The notes beneath the pieces were generated by a model. That model ran no database searches. It saw only the letters and a program-made list of their open reading frames with translations, and was not told the DNA's origin. Positions 20,204 through 31,694 of a stretch of 64,000 nt of DNA are shown here, one piece after another. The stretch is taken from NCBI GenBank assembly GCA_017744735.1, contig JAGIAR010000001.1, positions 372,001-436,000 of the forward strand. The letters run 5' to 3'. This DNA is from Novosphingobium sp. (GTDB lineage: Bacteria > Pseudomonadota > Alphaproteobacteria > Sphingomonadales > Sphingomonadaceae). The position numbers and the translations under genes were made by a program. Numbering within the stretch: the first letter of the stretch is position 1; each line of letters begins with the position of its first letter.

Positions 20204-21364
20204 ATGAGTATGAGTACTCCGGCCTCGCGCGCGCGCAGTATGCTGGCGGCCTTTGGCGGCGTGGAGGATCTCCATGCGCTGATCGACACCGTTCCGGACG
20301 CGATGGTGGTAATCGATGCGGCCGGTTCGATCATGTCGTTCAGCCGGGGTGCCGAACGCATGTTCGGCTATGTCGAGGATGAAGTTCTGGGCGAAAACGT
20401 CAGCATGTTGATGCCCTCGCCCGATCGTGAAAAGCACGACTCCTATCTGCACCATTATTTCGAAACCGGCGAGAAGCGGATCATCGGCATCGGGCGCGTT
20501 ACCACGGCCCGCCGCCGCGACGGATCGACCTTCCCGATCGATCTTGCGGTGGGCGAAGTGCTGCTTCGAGAGGCGCAGGTTTTCGCAGGGTTCATTCGGG
20601 ATTTGACCGAGAGCCACGAGACCGAGCGGCTATTGCACAATCTCCAGGGAGAATTGGCGCACGCATCGCGCATCACCTCGATGGGCACGCTCGCGACCTC
20701 GATCGCGCATGAGCTCAATCAGCCCCTCACAGCCGTAACCAACTATGTCCAGACCGCGCGAGACCTTCTGGCGGAGCTCACGCCGGAGAACGTCGACCTG
20801 GTGCGCGAAGCGCTCGAAGAGACGGCGACCGAGGCCCTGCGCGCGGGCCAGATCGTCCACCGGCTGCGCGATTTCGTTTCGCGTGGAGAAACCACCCGCG
20901 AGATCGTCAGCCTGCAGCGGATGGTGACGGAAACGACCGCGCTTGCGCTGCTCGACGTCAAGGTTCGCAACACGAATTTCATCACTCGGCTGGATCCCTT
21001 GTGCGATGCGGTGTTGGTCGACCCGGTACAGGTCCAGCAAGTCCTGCTCAATCTGATGCGCAACGCCTTCGACGCCATGGCGGACACACCGGTAAAGCAA
21101 TTGACCATCATCTCCGCGCCCGACGGCAATGGAATGATACGCGTCACTGTATCCGACCGTGGACCGGGCATCTCCCCCGAAGTCGCGAAACGGTTGTTCC
21201 AGCCATTTGTGAGCACGAAGGACAGCGGCATGGGTCTCGGACTTTCGATCTGTCACACCATCGTGACCTCGCACGGCGGAAAAATCTGGGCCGAACCGGC
21301 CGAAGCCGGCGGAACCACCTTTCACTTCACTGTGATGTCGGCAGCTTCCGAGGGGCAGGTATGA
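20204..21364 (+). CDS. fixL: heme-PAS oxygen sensor histidine kinase
   Basis: REKHDSYLHHYFETGEKRIIGIGRVTTARRRDGSTFPIDL heme-PAS signature; HELNQPLTAVTNY H-box; GLGLSICHTIV G-box. Confidence 0.9.
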   Translation: MSMSTPASRARSMLAAFGGVEDLHALIDTVPDAMVVIDAAGSIMSFSRGAERMFGYVEDEVLGENVSMLMPSPDREKHDSYLHHYFETGEKRIIGIGRVTTARRRDGSTFPIDLAVGEVLLREAQVFAGFIRDLTESHETERLLHNLQGELAHASRITSMGTLATSIAHELNQPLTAVTNYVQTARDLLAELTPENVDLVREALEETATEALRAGQIVHRLRDFVSRGETTREIVSLQRMVTETTALALLDVKVRNTNFITRLDPLCDAVLVDPVQVQQVLLNLMRNAFDAMADTPVKQLTIISAPDGNGMIRVTVSDRGPGISPEVAKRLFQPFVSTKDSGMGLGLSICHTIVTSHGGKIWAEPAEAGGTTFHFTVMSAASEGQV

Positions 21365-21975
21365 GCGATTTTCCGGTTTATCTCATCGACGACGACGATT
21401 CGGTCCGCCGCTCGATCGGCTTCATGCTCAAGACCTCGGGTTTGAAGGTCGAGGCCTTCCCCAATGGTGTGGAGTTCCTCAAGGCGGTTCGCAACCTGGA
21501 TCCCGGCGTGATCCTGCTCGACATCCGCATGCCGGACATGGACGGTCTCGAAATCCAGGCCGAACTCAACGGCCGCGGGATTTCGCTGCCGGTGATCGTG
21601 ATGACGGGCCATGGCGATGTCGAAGTCGCGGTGCGTGCGATGAAAGGCGGTGCGCTCGATTTCATAGAGAAGCCTTTCGACAAGGCTGTGCTGCTGGAAT
21701 CGCTGGCGGAGGGTTTTTCCCGACTGGAGCACAGCGGAAAACTGAGCGGTCGGCGCGAAGAAGCGCAGAGGCGGCTCAACGGCCTGACCCCACGCGAACG
21801 CGATGTACTCGCTGGTCTCGCCGTCGGCTATCCGAACAAGACGATCGGCTATGATCTCGGCATCAGTGCGCGCACGGTCGAGATTCATCGGGCCAACCTC
21901 ATGAAAAAACTTGAGGTGACCAATATTTCCGATCTGCTGAGGATCGCTTTCGCCGCAGGCCTCGGCGAAGCCTGA
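21361..21975 (+). CDS. fixJ: FixJ-family response regulator
   Basis: VYLIDDDDSVRRSIGFMLKTSG...ILLDIRMPDMDGLE; LuxR-type HTH LTPRERDVLAGLAVGYPNKTIGYDLGISARTVEIHRANLMKKL. Confidence 0.92.
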   Translation: MSDFPVYLIDDDDSVRRSIGFMLKTSGLKVEAFPNGVEFLKAVRNLDPGVILLDIRMPDMDGLEIQAELNGRGISLPVIVMTGHGDVEVAVRAMKGGALDFIEKPFDKAVLLESLAEGFSRLEHSGKLSGRREEAQRRLNGLTPRERDVLAGLAVGYPNKTIGYDLGISARTVEIHRANLMKKLEVTNISDLLRIAFAAGLGEA

Positions 21976-21978
21976 GCC

Positions 21979-22338
21979 TTAATCGGCGCGCAGCGAAACC
22001 ACGCGGAAAGGGAGATTTTTCCCTTCTGGCGTGGTGAGCGCGACTGTTTCACCCAGCCTGATCTTCAAATTGTCCAGGTGATAACGGAATTCCATTCCAT
22101 CATCCGGGAAAGCAATGAACCATCCAGCGGAATTGAGCCGTATCACACCCGTCCCATCGGGTTCGTTCTGCCAGAAACGGCGCGCAAAAGCGGCGCCCGG
22201 ATGGGCCGAACGCTCGTTCTCGTCGATCGAACCGTCGATTTTGATCGGAAGTCGGAGCAGGAACGCGCGTGCAGGCGAGCCATTCGGAAAGTCCTCCGTC
22301 GGCGCCAGCTCAAGCTTCACCAGATACCATTGCGCCAA
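21979..22338 (-). CDS. hypothetical protein, paralog of 23313..23711
   Basis: WYLVKLELAPTEDFPNGSPARAFLLRLPIKIDGSIDE...NLPFRVVSL matches the paralog. Confidence 0.7.
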   Translation of the reverse strand: MAQWYLVKLELAPTEDFPNGSPARAFLLRLPIKIDGSIDENERSAHPGAAFARRFWQNEPDGTGVIRLNSAGWFIAFPDDGMEFRYHLDNLKIRLGETVALTTPEGKNLPFRVVSLRAD

Positions 22339-22394
22339 CGGCCGCCTCCGAGACTCAGAGCTAACTCCCTGATCTCCTTGAGCATCACGACATA

Positions 22395-22410
22395 TAGGGA
22401 AACCTACGGA
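22395..22410 (-). promoter_or_regulatory. FixJ-like box 5
   Basis: TAGGGAAACCTACGGA (rc TCCGTAGGTTTCCCTA). Confidence 0.45.
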
Positions 22411-22420
22411 GGCGACCTCA

Positions 22421-22434
22421 GGATAGTTCCGTAA
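22421..22434 (-). promoter_or_regulatory. FixJ-like box 6
   Basis: rc TTACGGAACTATCC, upstream of uspA. Confidence 0.4.
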
Positions 22435-22494
22435 TTACCGCGCAGACCGGCGCGCTAGGCTGAACGCTCGAAAATCTGACAGGGAAGCTCGGCC

Positions 22495-23298
22495 ATGCGC
22501 TCCATTGTGCTCCATATCCACGACGACGAATCCTTCGAAGCGCGATTCCAGACCGCGCTCGATATATCCAAGGCTTTCGACGGCCATATCGATTGCGTGC
22601 AGCCGATCCCGGTAGACGTCACGATCGACCTCTACGGATCGGGCAGCGCAGAAATGGTGCCGATCCTTCGCGATAGTGCCGACACGTTTCAGCGTCTCGT
22701 CGAAACCCGCCTGAACGCGGAGGGGGTCGCCTGGACTTGGGCACAGGATTTCGATGCGACTGGTCATATGCTGCTTGCGCATGCGGCCCTCGCCGATCTG
22801 GCCATACTCGGAAGTTCGGACCCCGTCGTCGGCAGGAGTGTATCGAGCATTGCCGGCCAGTTGGCGATCCATTCCCGAACGCCCGTCCTGGCAGTCCCCG
22901 CGACCGTCCGCAGCTTCGATGTCTCGTCCCCGGCACTTGTGGCATGGAACGGCTCGGTAGAATCGTCGCACGCCTTGCGCGCAGCCGTGCCTCTGCTGCA
23001 GCGCTCGAGTTCGGTCCACATCGCAACCGTTGAAGAGCGACACGACGCAGGCGCTTACGAACTGTCGGCCATCGCAGCCGCCGAGTTTCTCTCGCGCCAC
23101 GGGATCGAGTGCGAGATCGTTGCAATCCCGCGCCGAAGCGGATCGGCCGAAACGCTCCGCCATGCAGCCGAGATGCGGCAGGCGGGCTATATCGTCATGG
23201 GCGCCTACGGGCACACACGTTTCCGCGAGACGGTGTTCGGCGGAGTGACGCGCGACCTGCTGGCGCATTCGGCGATCCCGCTGTTTCTCTGCCATTGA
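22495..23298 (+). CDS. universal stress protein (UspA family, tandem domain)
   Basis: LADLAILGSSDPVVGRSVSSIAGQLAIHSRTPVLAVPA ... GYIVMGAYGHTRFRETVFGGVTRDLLAHSAIPLFLCH. Confidence 0.9.
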   Translation: MRSIVLHIHDDESFEARFQTALDISKAFDGHIDCVQPIPVDVTIDLYGSGSAEMVPILRDSADTFQRLVETRLNAEGVAWTWAQDFDATGHMLLAHAALADLAILGSSDPVVGRSVSSIAGQLAIHSRTPVLAVPATVRSFDVSSPALVAWNGSVESSHALRAAVPLLQRSSSVHIATVEERHDAGAYELSAIAAAEFLSRHGIECEIVAIPRRSGSAETLRHAAEMRQAGYIVMGAYGHTRFRETVFGGVTRDLLAHSAIPLFLCH

Positions 23299-23312
23299 GT
23301 TCGTGCATGGCC

Positions 23313-23711
23313 CTATGGGCCGATTCCTTCCTGCACGATCGCTCCGTCGGGATGGAGCCCCACGACGCGAAACGGAAGCCGCTCCCCGTCGGTCTCGGTC
23401 AAGGTGACATAATCGCCGAGCGCGATGGGATGGGTTTCGAGGTGATAGACGGCCTCGTCATCGTCATCCCCCAATGCGTAGGAAAAAGCCCAACCGTTCG
23501 GCTTGCGCACGACATACCCCTTCTGATCCGGCTCGCCCGGCCAGGTTCGGCGCACGGTGGCAAGGTGCGGATGGAAGGTAACCGCAGCTTCATTGATCAA
23601 ACCCTTCTCGTTTAACGGAAGGCGCAGCAGATATGCGTGATCCGGCGATCCTTCGGGAAATTCCGGCGTGCGTGCCAGCTCAAGGCGGATGATCTTCCAT
23701 TGAATTTCCAT
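23313..23711 (-). CDS. hypothetical protein, paralog of 21979..22338
   Basis: KIIRLELARTPEFPEGSPDHAYLLRLPLNEKGLINE...ERLPFRVVGL. Confidence 0.7.
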   Translation of the reverse strand: MEIQWKIIRLELARTPEFPEGSPDHAYLLRLPLNEKGLINEAAVTFHPHLATVRRTWPGEPDQKGYVVRKPNGWAFSYALGDDDDEAVYHLETHPIALGDYVTLTETDGERLPFRVVGLHPDGAIVQEGIGP

Positions 23712-24046
23712 CGGATCGGTTCCTTTGTCCGCGAAGGGTGATGGGCATCCATAACCAGGCTTCTTCGCACGCCCACGAGCGACGTCCACGAGCAAGCCCT
23801 TGCCCACAACGGTCTGGGCGCGAAGTTGGGATGTCTGCTCAAGCCATTGCCTGGCGTGGCCGGGACGCGATGGCGGCACGCCGGGGACGACTCGATCCCG
23901 TGCTCGAACCGGCGGAGGTTGGTCCGGATCGCTTCCCGACCGGGCGCCTCCCCCGGAGAGGCGCCGATCGACAGAAGCCGCCGTGGCTAAAGGAACGCTT
24001 CCGGCAGATCGCGCGGCTGCGATGCAACAGGCATGGCAGTCGACCG

Positions 24047-24241
24047 TCAATCGATCGGCATGGGAACATCGAGCAACCGCATTCCGGCATAGTCCGGCTC
24101 GAAATAGGGAGCCAGGGGAACCCAGAACCATTCCAGCGCGGCATCGGCCGCGTCGAACCACGCCTCGCTCCACAAGGCCGCGCTCACCGCGCAGAGGGCA
24201 ATGAGGGGATGGAATGCCAGTTCCGGTTCGGGTTCGGTCAT
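24047..24241 (-). CDS. small hypothetical protein
   Basis: MTEPEPELAFHPLIALCAVSAALWSEAWFDAADAALEWFWVPLAPYFEPDY; FixJ-like motif just upstream. Confidence 0.5.
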   Translation of the reverse strand: MTEPEPELAFHPLIALCAVSAALWSEAWFDAADAALEWFWVPLAPYFEPDYAGMRLLDVPMPID

Positions 24242-24274
24242 GGAGGGAGCGTAAGCGGAGCCGCGCTGATCTCC

Positions 24275-24288
24275 ATTACGCAAATCAC
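24275..24288 (+). promoter_or_regulatory. FixJ-like box 7 (weaker)
   Basis: CATTACGCAAATCACCGGAT aligns with CATTACGGAAATACCCGGAT at 17532. Confidence 0.3.
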
Positions 24289-24454
24289 CGGATACGCGCG
24301 GCCGCTCACCGGGCGCAACGTGGCGGACATTGCGATCACCGAGCTCGCGGTGTTCCAGCGGCCCGATCGCGTCAGCTCGCCCCATCTGGTCGACCTTGCG
24401 CCCTGGAAATGACGGCGGAAACGATCCGGTCACCGTCGTAACGACGAAACGCAC

Positions 24455-24640
24455 GGAGCCGGACTATGATCCGCCACTCAGCCAGGGCGGCTGAGTGGCG
24501 GATCTTATAGGTCTGGCGATCGACGAGATGGCGTTCCTGGCCGAAGTGATCGTGGACATTGGCATGGACCGACGCGAATTTCTGTAACAACTTCATTCGC
24601 TGGAATCTCAGCCGAGAGCTCGTCAACTGCGTTTCGAGCT
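24455..24640 (-). pseudogene. C-terminal fragment of an IS6-family transposase
   Basis: minus-strand LQKFASVHANVHDHFGQERHLVDRQTYKIRHSAALAEW, characteristic of the IS6-family C-terminus. Confidence 0.75.
24468..24504. repeat. perfect 16-bp inverted repeat, 5-nt loop
   Basis: GATCCGCCACTCAGCC-AGGGC-GGCTGAGTGGCGGATC. Confidence 0.95.
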
Positions 24641-24659
24641 CCGGGTCGCCCGATGAAAT

Positions 24660-26876
<2,217 letters not shown>

Positions 26877-26991
26877 GGATGGTTCTCGCTGCCAGGAGGG
26901 ATGGGATTGGCCCGGCTTCGAGCCGGGGATGAAGAGGGAACCTGCGGCGCGGATCGAAGTTGCACGAAATCCGGTCTGCTTAACCTGGGTT

Positions 26992-27177
26992 ATGACGAAT
27001 TTTCCCGCGGCCCGGCGGGGCGCGGACGCGGCGGTCGTGCGAGTAAACCTCGACGTGCCCGAGATGGACATCGTGCTGGTCGAGATCGCGAGTGCAGTCC
27101 GTCACGCCTGTGGGGTGCGGTTGCGGAGCTTCCCGATCCAGCGGGACAAGCTCCTGGCTGAGCTGCCGGAGGTCTGA
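26992..27177 (+). pseudogene. possible remnant of the C-terminus of a molybdopterin-binding xanthine dehydrogenase-family subunit
   Basis: [37 protein letters not shown] resembles the AIANAIFDATGVRLRxLPxTPxxVL tail of that family. Confidence 0.35.
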
Positions 27178-27220
27178 CCTGCAGGAGAGAAGGGGTTTTC
27201 CTGTTTTCACGCAGAGACGC

Positions 27221-27231
27221 GGGGGGGGGGG
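27221..27231 (+). repeat. homopolymeric G11 tract upstream of the chemosensory operon
   Basis: gacgc-ggggggggggg-cggaaatt, about 110 bp before the MCP start. Confidence 0.85.
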
Positions 27232-27343
27232 CGGAAATTAGGCCCCCAAGGAGACCAAGCCGGCGGATGGCTCCGTCAATTTGTGTGCTGGCGTCCGACC
27301 CTGGTTCTGCCTTATGCGGGGTGCTCGGCTGCGAGGGTCACGG

Positions 27344-29257
27344 ATGAGCTTGGTGAAGAAATCGGCGCTGAGCACGCTAGCCGCTGGCAAAGGCGCCACG
27401 GGGGCCAAGCCCAAGCCGGCCGCGAAACAAGCGGTCAGGAAGTCTTTGACCCGCCCGAAAAACGCGACCGACCGGATCGACCAGGCGACCCAGGAACTGG
27501 CGAGCGGCCTGGCCGAAGCCGCGGCGGCGGCGGCGCAGCTGCAGCGCGCGGTCGACCAGATTGCGAGCGGAGCCGAGGAGGCCGCCGGTGCGGCCCAGGA
27601 GTCGCTGGGCCTGATCGGCAATTTGAAGACGGCGTTCCGCGACGCGAGGGACCGCGCCGCGGCGTCCCAGCGCCAGTCCGAAACGCTGCAGGGGGATTTC
27701 GGGGAAGTCGCGAGCCAGATCGACGCATCGGTGGCGGCCATCGGCTTGAACGCCCGCCGCCAGATCGGCTCGATCGCGGTCGTCGAGAAGCTCGAGAGCG
27801 CCGTCGGCGAAATCGTCGCGGTTGGCCAGACGGTCGTCGACCTGTCCGAACAGACCAGCATGCTGGCGCTCAACGCGTCGATCGAGGCTGCGCGCGCCGG
27901 TGACGGAGGGCGCGGCTTCGCGATCGTCGCCGACGAAGTGCGCGAACTGGCCGAGCGCGCCGAAAGGAACGCGGGCGACATCCAGAGGTCGGCGGCCGAG
28001 ATCGTGGCCGAAGTCCGCGAGGCAGCCGCGCGGATCGCTGCGGCGTCGAAACTGGCGGAAGCCGAATCCGCCGCGGGGCTGAACATGGTCGAACAGCTGC
28101 GGGCGGCCCGCGCGGACCTGGCGAGCCTGGTCGAAAGCGCCCGGCAGATCAGCGCGGCCGCGGGCGAGGCCGACGCCGCCGCGAGCGAGGCGGAGAAGGG
28201 CGCGGAGCAGGTCGCAAGCGCGGCGGAGGAGCAATCGGCCGCCGCGGCGGAAGCGCAGCAGGCGATCCAGCAGCAGTCGATCTCGCTCGACCAGAGCCAG
28301 CAGACCGCCGAGGCCCTGGGGGAACTCACCGCCAGACTGGGCGATCAGGCCGGCGCGGCCGAGGCCGCCGGCGAAATCGCCATCGCCGCCGAGGAATTGT
28401 CGGCCACCGTCCAGGAACTTTCGGGCGCGGCGAGCCAGATTCAGGTCGCGATCGAACAGATCGCGCGGGGCGCGCAGGTGCAAAGCGCGGCGACGATCCA
28501 GTCGAGCGCGGCCCTGACCCAGATCGAGAATTCCGCCAGGCTGGCCCAGTCCCGCGCCGAGGCTTCCGCCGCGCAGGTCGACACGCTTGTCGGGACCGTC
28601 GGGCAAGGCCGGGACACGATCAATCAGCTCGTCGCCGGGGTCGGCGAAGCGGTCGGCGAAACCCGCCTGATACTCGATCGGCTGGCCGCGATCGGCGATA
28701 CCGCGCGGGCAATCGAGAAGATCAGCGACAGCCTCGCGCTGATCGCACTGCAGACCAATATGCTGGCGGTTACCGGAGCGGTCGAGGCCACCCGCGCCGG
28801 CGAGGCCGGGACCGGCTTCGCGACCGTAACCGGAGACATTCGCAAGCTTGCCGCCGAGGCTGCGGCCAACGCCGAGAACGCCAGGGATGTGATCAGGGCG
28901 AGCCAGGACCAGATTGCTGCGATCCGGCGCGAACTCGATCAGATCGCCGCCGCGGGCGAAGCGGAAGCCGGGCGCAACCAGGCGATGATCGACCGCTTCG
29001 AGGCCATGGTCCAGTCGCTCGGCGAAACCCGGGCGGGCAATTTCGCCATCGTCGACGGAGCCGAGGCGGCGCTGCGCGCGGCGAGCGAAGTGAGGATCGG
29101 CTGCGAGCAGATCGCGACGGCGGCGGAACTGGCGTCGGACGCCACGCGCGAGGCCGGGGCGGCATCGGCCCAGCAGGCGCAGGGGACGGAAGACCTCGCG
29201 GCCGCGATCGAGGATATCGCGGCGCTCGCGGCATCGCTTTCGGCCGCGCAATCCTAG
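27344..29257 (+). CDS. soluble methyl-accepting chemotaxis protein with two MCP signalling tips
   Basis: [34 protein letters not shown] and a second degenerate tip [34 protein letters not shown]; no obvious TM segments. Confidence 0.9.
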   Translation: MSLVKKSALSTLAAGKGATGAKPKPAAKQAVRKSLTRPKNATDRIDQATQELASGLAEAAAAAAQLQRAVDQIASGAEEAAGAAQESLGLIGNLKTAFRDARDRAAASQRQSETLQGDFGEVASQIDASVAAIGLNARRQIGSIAVVEKLESAVGEIVAVGQTVVDLSEQTSMLALNASIEAARAGDGGRGFAIVADEVRELAERAERNAGDIQRSAAEIVAEVREAAARIAAASKLAEAESAAGLNMVEQLRAARADLASLVESARQISAAAGEADAAASEAEKGAEQVASAAEEQSAAAAEAQQAIQQQSISLDQSQQTAEALGELTARLGDQAGAAEAAGEIAIAAEELSATVQELSGAASQIQVAIEQIARGAQVQSAATIQSSAALTQIENSARLAQSRAEASAAQVDTLVGTVGQGRDTINQLVAGVGEAVGETRLILDRLAAIGDTARAIEKISDSLALIALQTNMLAVTGAVEATRAGEAGTGFATVTGDIRKLAAEAAANAENARDVIRASQDQIAAIRRELDQIAAAGEAEAGRNQAMIDRFEAMVQSLGETRAGNFAIVDGAEAALRAASEVRIGCEQIATAAELASDATREAGAASAQQAQGTEDLAAAIEDIAALAASLSAAQS

Positions 29258-30624
29258 TGGAGCCTGCCGCTTCGTCATCGCGGGTGCTGGCCTTCACCGC
29301 CGGCAACCGCCGGTTCGGCATAGCGGCCAATCTGGTCCGCGAAGTCGGCCGCCTTCCCCGCCTGACGCCGGTTCCGCACGCGCCGCCCAGCCTGCTCGGG
29401 CTGGGAAACCTTCGGGGCGAAGCGCTTCCGGTGGTGTCGGCGGCACGGCTGCTGGGGCTCGAGGAGCAGGCGCCGGAGCGGATCGTCGTGATCGAGGGCG
29501 ATCACCCGGCAGCGCTCGCGATCGAGCGGATCGACGGCATCGTCTCCGGCGGCGAGCGGGACCTGCCGCCCTTCGCGGACTTGCTCGATCGGTGTTTCCC
29601 GGCCCGGATCGGCGCAACCGGACACCGGCGCGCGGCGCGGCAATCGGATGCCGCCGACCACGACCGGCTGGCATTGCTGACCTTTGCGATCGGCGAGCAG
29701 CTCTTCGCCCTGCCGCTGGAAGACATCGAAAACGTCCTGCGCGTCCCTGCCGAGATCGCCCTTCTCCCGCATGGCGATGCGGCGACGGTCGGCACGATCG
29801 CCTGGCGCGATCGGCCCCTGCCGCTGTTCTCGCTCGCCGCCCTGCTCGATCTTCCCGCGCGGCCGGGCAAGGACGCCAGGATCGTGGTCGCCAGAATCGG
29901 CAACCACGCCGCCGGCTTCACCGTCGACCGGATCGGGACCCTGCTGCATGCGCCGCAGGCGGCGGTGGACCCGGTTCCGGCCGCCCTGCTGCGAAGCTCG
30001 GCCGAAACGGTGATCCAGGCGATCTACCGCCCACCCGCCGGCGGCAGGCTGGTGTCGGTTCTCTCGGCGGAGCATCTGCTGGACGAAGAGCTGACGGCGA
30101 CTTTGTCGCGCGCCGCCGCCAGGCCCCGCGCCGCCGCGGCAAGGCGCAGCGCGCGGACCGAGCCGCTGCTGCTGATCGAAAGCGCCGGCCAGCGCCTGGC
30201 CTTCCCCCTGGCGGCGATCCGGCGGCTCGCGCCCGCCCCCGCACGCCTGACGCCGCTGCCGCAGGCCCCTGCATTCCTGCTCGGCCTCACAGGCCTTCAC
30301 GGAGAGGCGGTGCCGGTTATCGACCTGTCGCTGCATCTGTCCGGCCGCGCCGCCGCTCCCGGCCGGTCGCGCCTGCTGGTCGTCGAGATCGCCGGAGCGG
30401 ACGCGGCGCTGCTGGTCGACGCGGTGCACGGCCTGGTCCGGGCCCCGGCAGAATCGCTGGCGAAGGCGCCTCCGCTCGGAACGGAAACCGCGGCGATCGG
30501 GCGGGTCCTGCAGCTGGGCGACGGGATGGAAGTGACGCTGGTGATCTCGCCGGCCGATCTGTTCGACGCGCTCCAGCGAAAGTCGATCGCGCAAACCGGC
30601 GGGAAACCGGCCCAGCCGGAATGA
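29257..30624 (+). CDS. protein with three CheW-like domains
   Basis: three repeats of FxxGxxxFxxxxxxVxEVxRxPxxxxxPxxPxxLLGLxxLRGEAxPVxxL-type sequence; GTG start overlapping MCP stop. Confidence 0.82.
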   Translation: MEPAASSSRVLAFTAGNRRFGIAANLVREVGRLPRLTPVPHAPPSLLGLGNLRGEALPVVSAARLLGLEEQAPERIVVIEGDHPAALAIERIDGIVSGGERDLPPFADLLDRCFPARIGATGHRRAARQSDAADHDRLALLTFAIGEQLFALPLEDIENVLRVPAEIALLPHGDAATVGTIAWRDRPLPLFSLAALLDLPARPGKDARIVVARIGNHAAGFTVDRIGTLLHAPQAAVDPVPAALLRSSAETVIQAIYRPPAGGRLVSVLSAEHLLDEELTATLSRAAARPRAAAARRSARTEPLLLIESAGQRLAFPLAAIRRLAPAPARLTPLPQAPAFLLGLTGLHGEAVPVIDLSLHLSGRAAAPGRSRLLVVEIAGADAALLVDAVHGLVRAPAESLAKAPPLGTETAAIGRVLQLGDGMEVTLVISPADLFDALQRKSIAQTGGKPAQPE

Positions 30625-31694
30625 CCAGGCTCCTGATCGTCGACGATTCCGCGCTGATGCGGAAGCTGCTGAGCGAGATATTCTCCGATGCCGGCGGGTT
30701 CGAGATCGACATCGCGCGCGACGCCGAGGAGGCGCTGGCCCGGCTCCACGATTTCGGCCCGGAGGTCATCACCCTCGACATCCACATGCCCGGCATGGAC
30801 GGGCTGAGCTGCCTCGACCGGATCATGATCGAACGGCCCTGCCCGGTGGTGATGGTCTCGTCGCTGACCGAGGAAGGAGCGGACGAAACGCTCGAGGCGC
30901 TTTCGCTGGGGGCGGTCGATTTCATCGCCAAGCCGCGCGGCCCGGTCTCGCTGGAGATCGACACGATCGCCGCCCAGCTGGTGGAGAAGGTCCGCTCGGC
31001 GGCAACCGCGCGGGTCTCTCGCGCGGCACGGCTGACCGATCGCGTCCGGCTGCGCGCCCGCGCGGTGAACAGGCCCCCCGCACGGCGGAAGCAGCGCGGT
31101 CCGGTAGAGCGGCTGGACGGCATCGCGGCGGTGCTGGTCGGCGTTTCGACCGGCGGCCCGCCCGCGCTCGACGCACTGCTGCAACCGCTCCCGGCCGATT
31201 TTCCCTGGCCGATCGTGATCGCCCAGCACATGCCGAAGAGCTTCACCGGGCCGCTTGCGCGCCGGCTCGACCGGAACTGCGCGCTGACAGTGTCCGAGGT
31301 TACCGGGCCAACCCCGATCATCGCCGGCCACGTCTATATCGGCACCGGCGATGCCGACCTGCTCGTTTCCCGGCGGAAGGGGGTCGCGATCGCGATGCCC
31401 GCTCCGCTGCGGCCGGAGGTGCCGTGGCATCCGAGCGCCGAACTGCTGGTGACCAGCGCGATGAAAACCCTGGGAGCAGAACGGCTGGTCGGAGTGTTGT
31501 TGACCGGAATGGGTTCGGACGGCGCGTCCGCGATGGCCCGGATGAGAGAGGGTGGCGGCCACGTGATCGCGCAGGACGAAGCCAGCTCGGTCGTATGGGG
31601 CATGCCGGGCGCGCTGGTCGCGCTGGGCGGGGTCGACCGGGTCCTGCCGATCGGGGAAATCGCTGCCCAGCTCCTGGAATGGGCGCAGGAGTGA
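30621..31694 (+). CDS. cheB: protein-glutamate methylesterase
   Basis: REC (LLIVDDSALMRKLL) plus CheB catalytic motifs VGVSTGGPPALDALL, IAQHMP, LLTGMGSDGASAM. Confidence 0.95.
   Translation: MTRLLIVDDSALMRKLLSEIFSDAGGFEIDIARDAEEALARLHDFGPEVITLDIHMPGMDGLSCLDRIMIERPCPVVMVSSLTEEGADETLEALSLGAVDFIAKPRGPVSLEIDTIAAQLVEKVRSAATARVSRAARLTDRVRLRARAVNRPPARRKQRGPVERLDGIAAVLVGVSTGGPPALDALLQPLPADFPWPIVIAQHMPKSFTGPLARRLDRNCALTVSEVTGPTPIIAGHVYIGTGDADLLVSRRKGVAIAMPAPLRPEVPWHPSAELLVTSAMKTLGAERLVGVLLTGMGSDGASAMARMREGGGHVIAQDEASSVVWGMPGALVALGGVDRVLPIGEIAAQLLEWAQE

Noticed and set aside
27377-29278. 633-aa minus-strand ORF opposite the MCP gene
   Set aside because: Arg/Gly-rich antisense shadow of a low-complexity coiled-coil gene.
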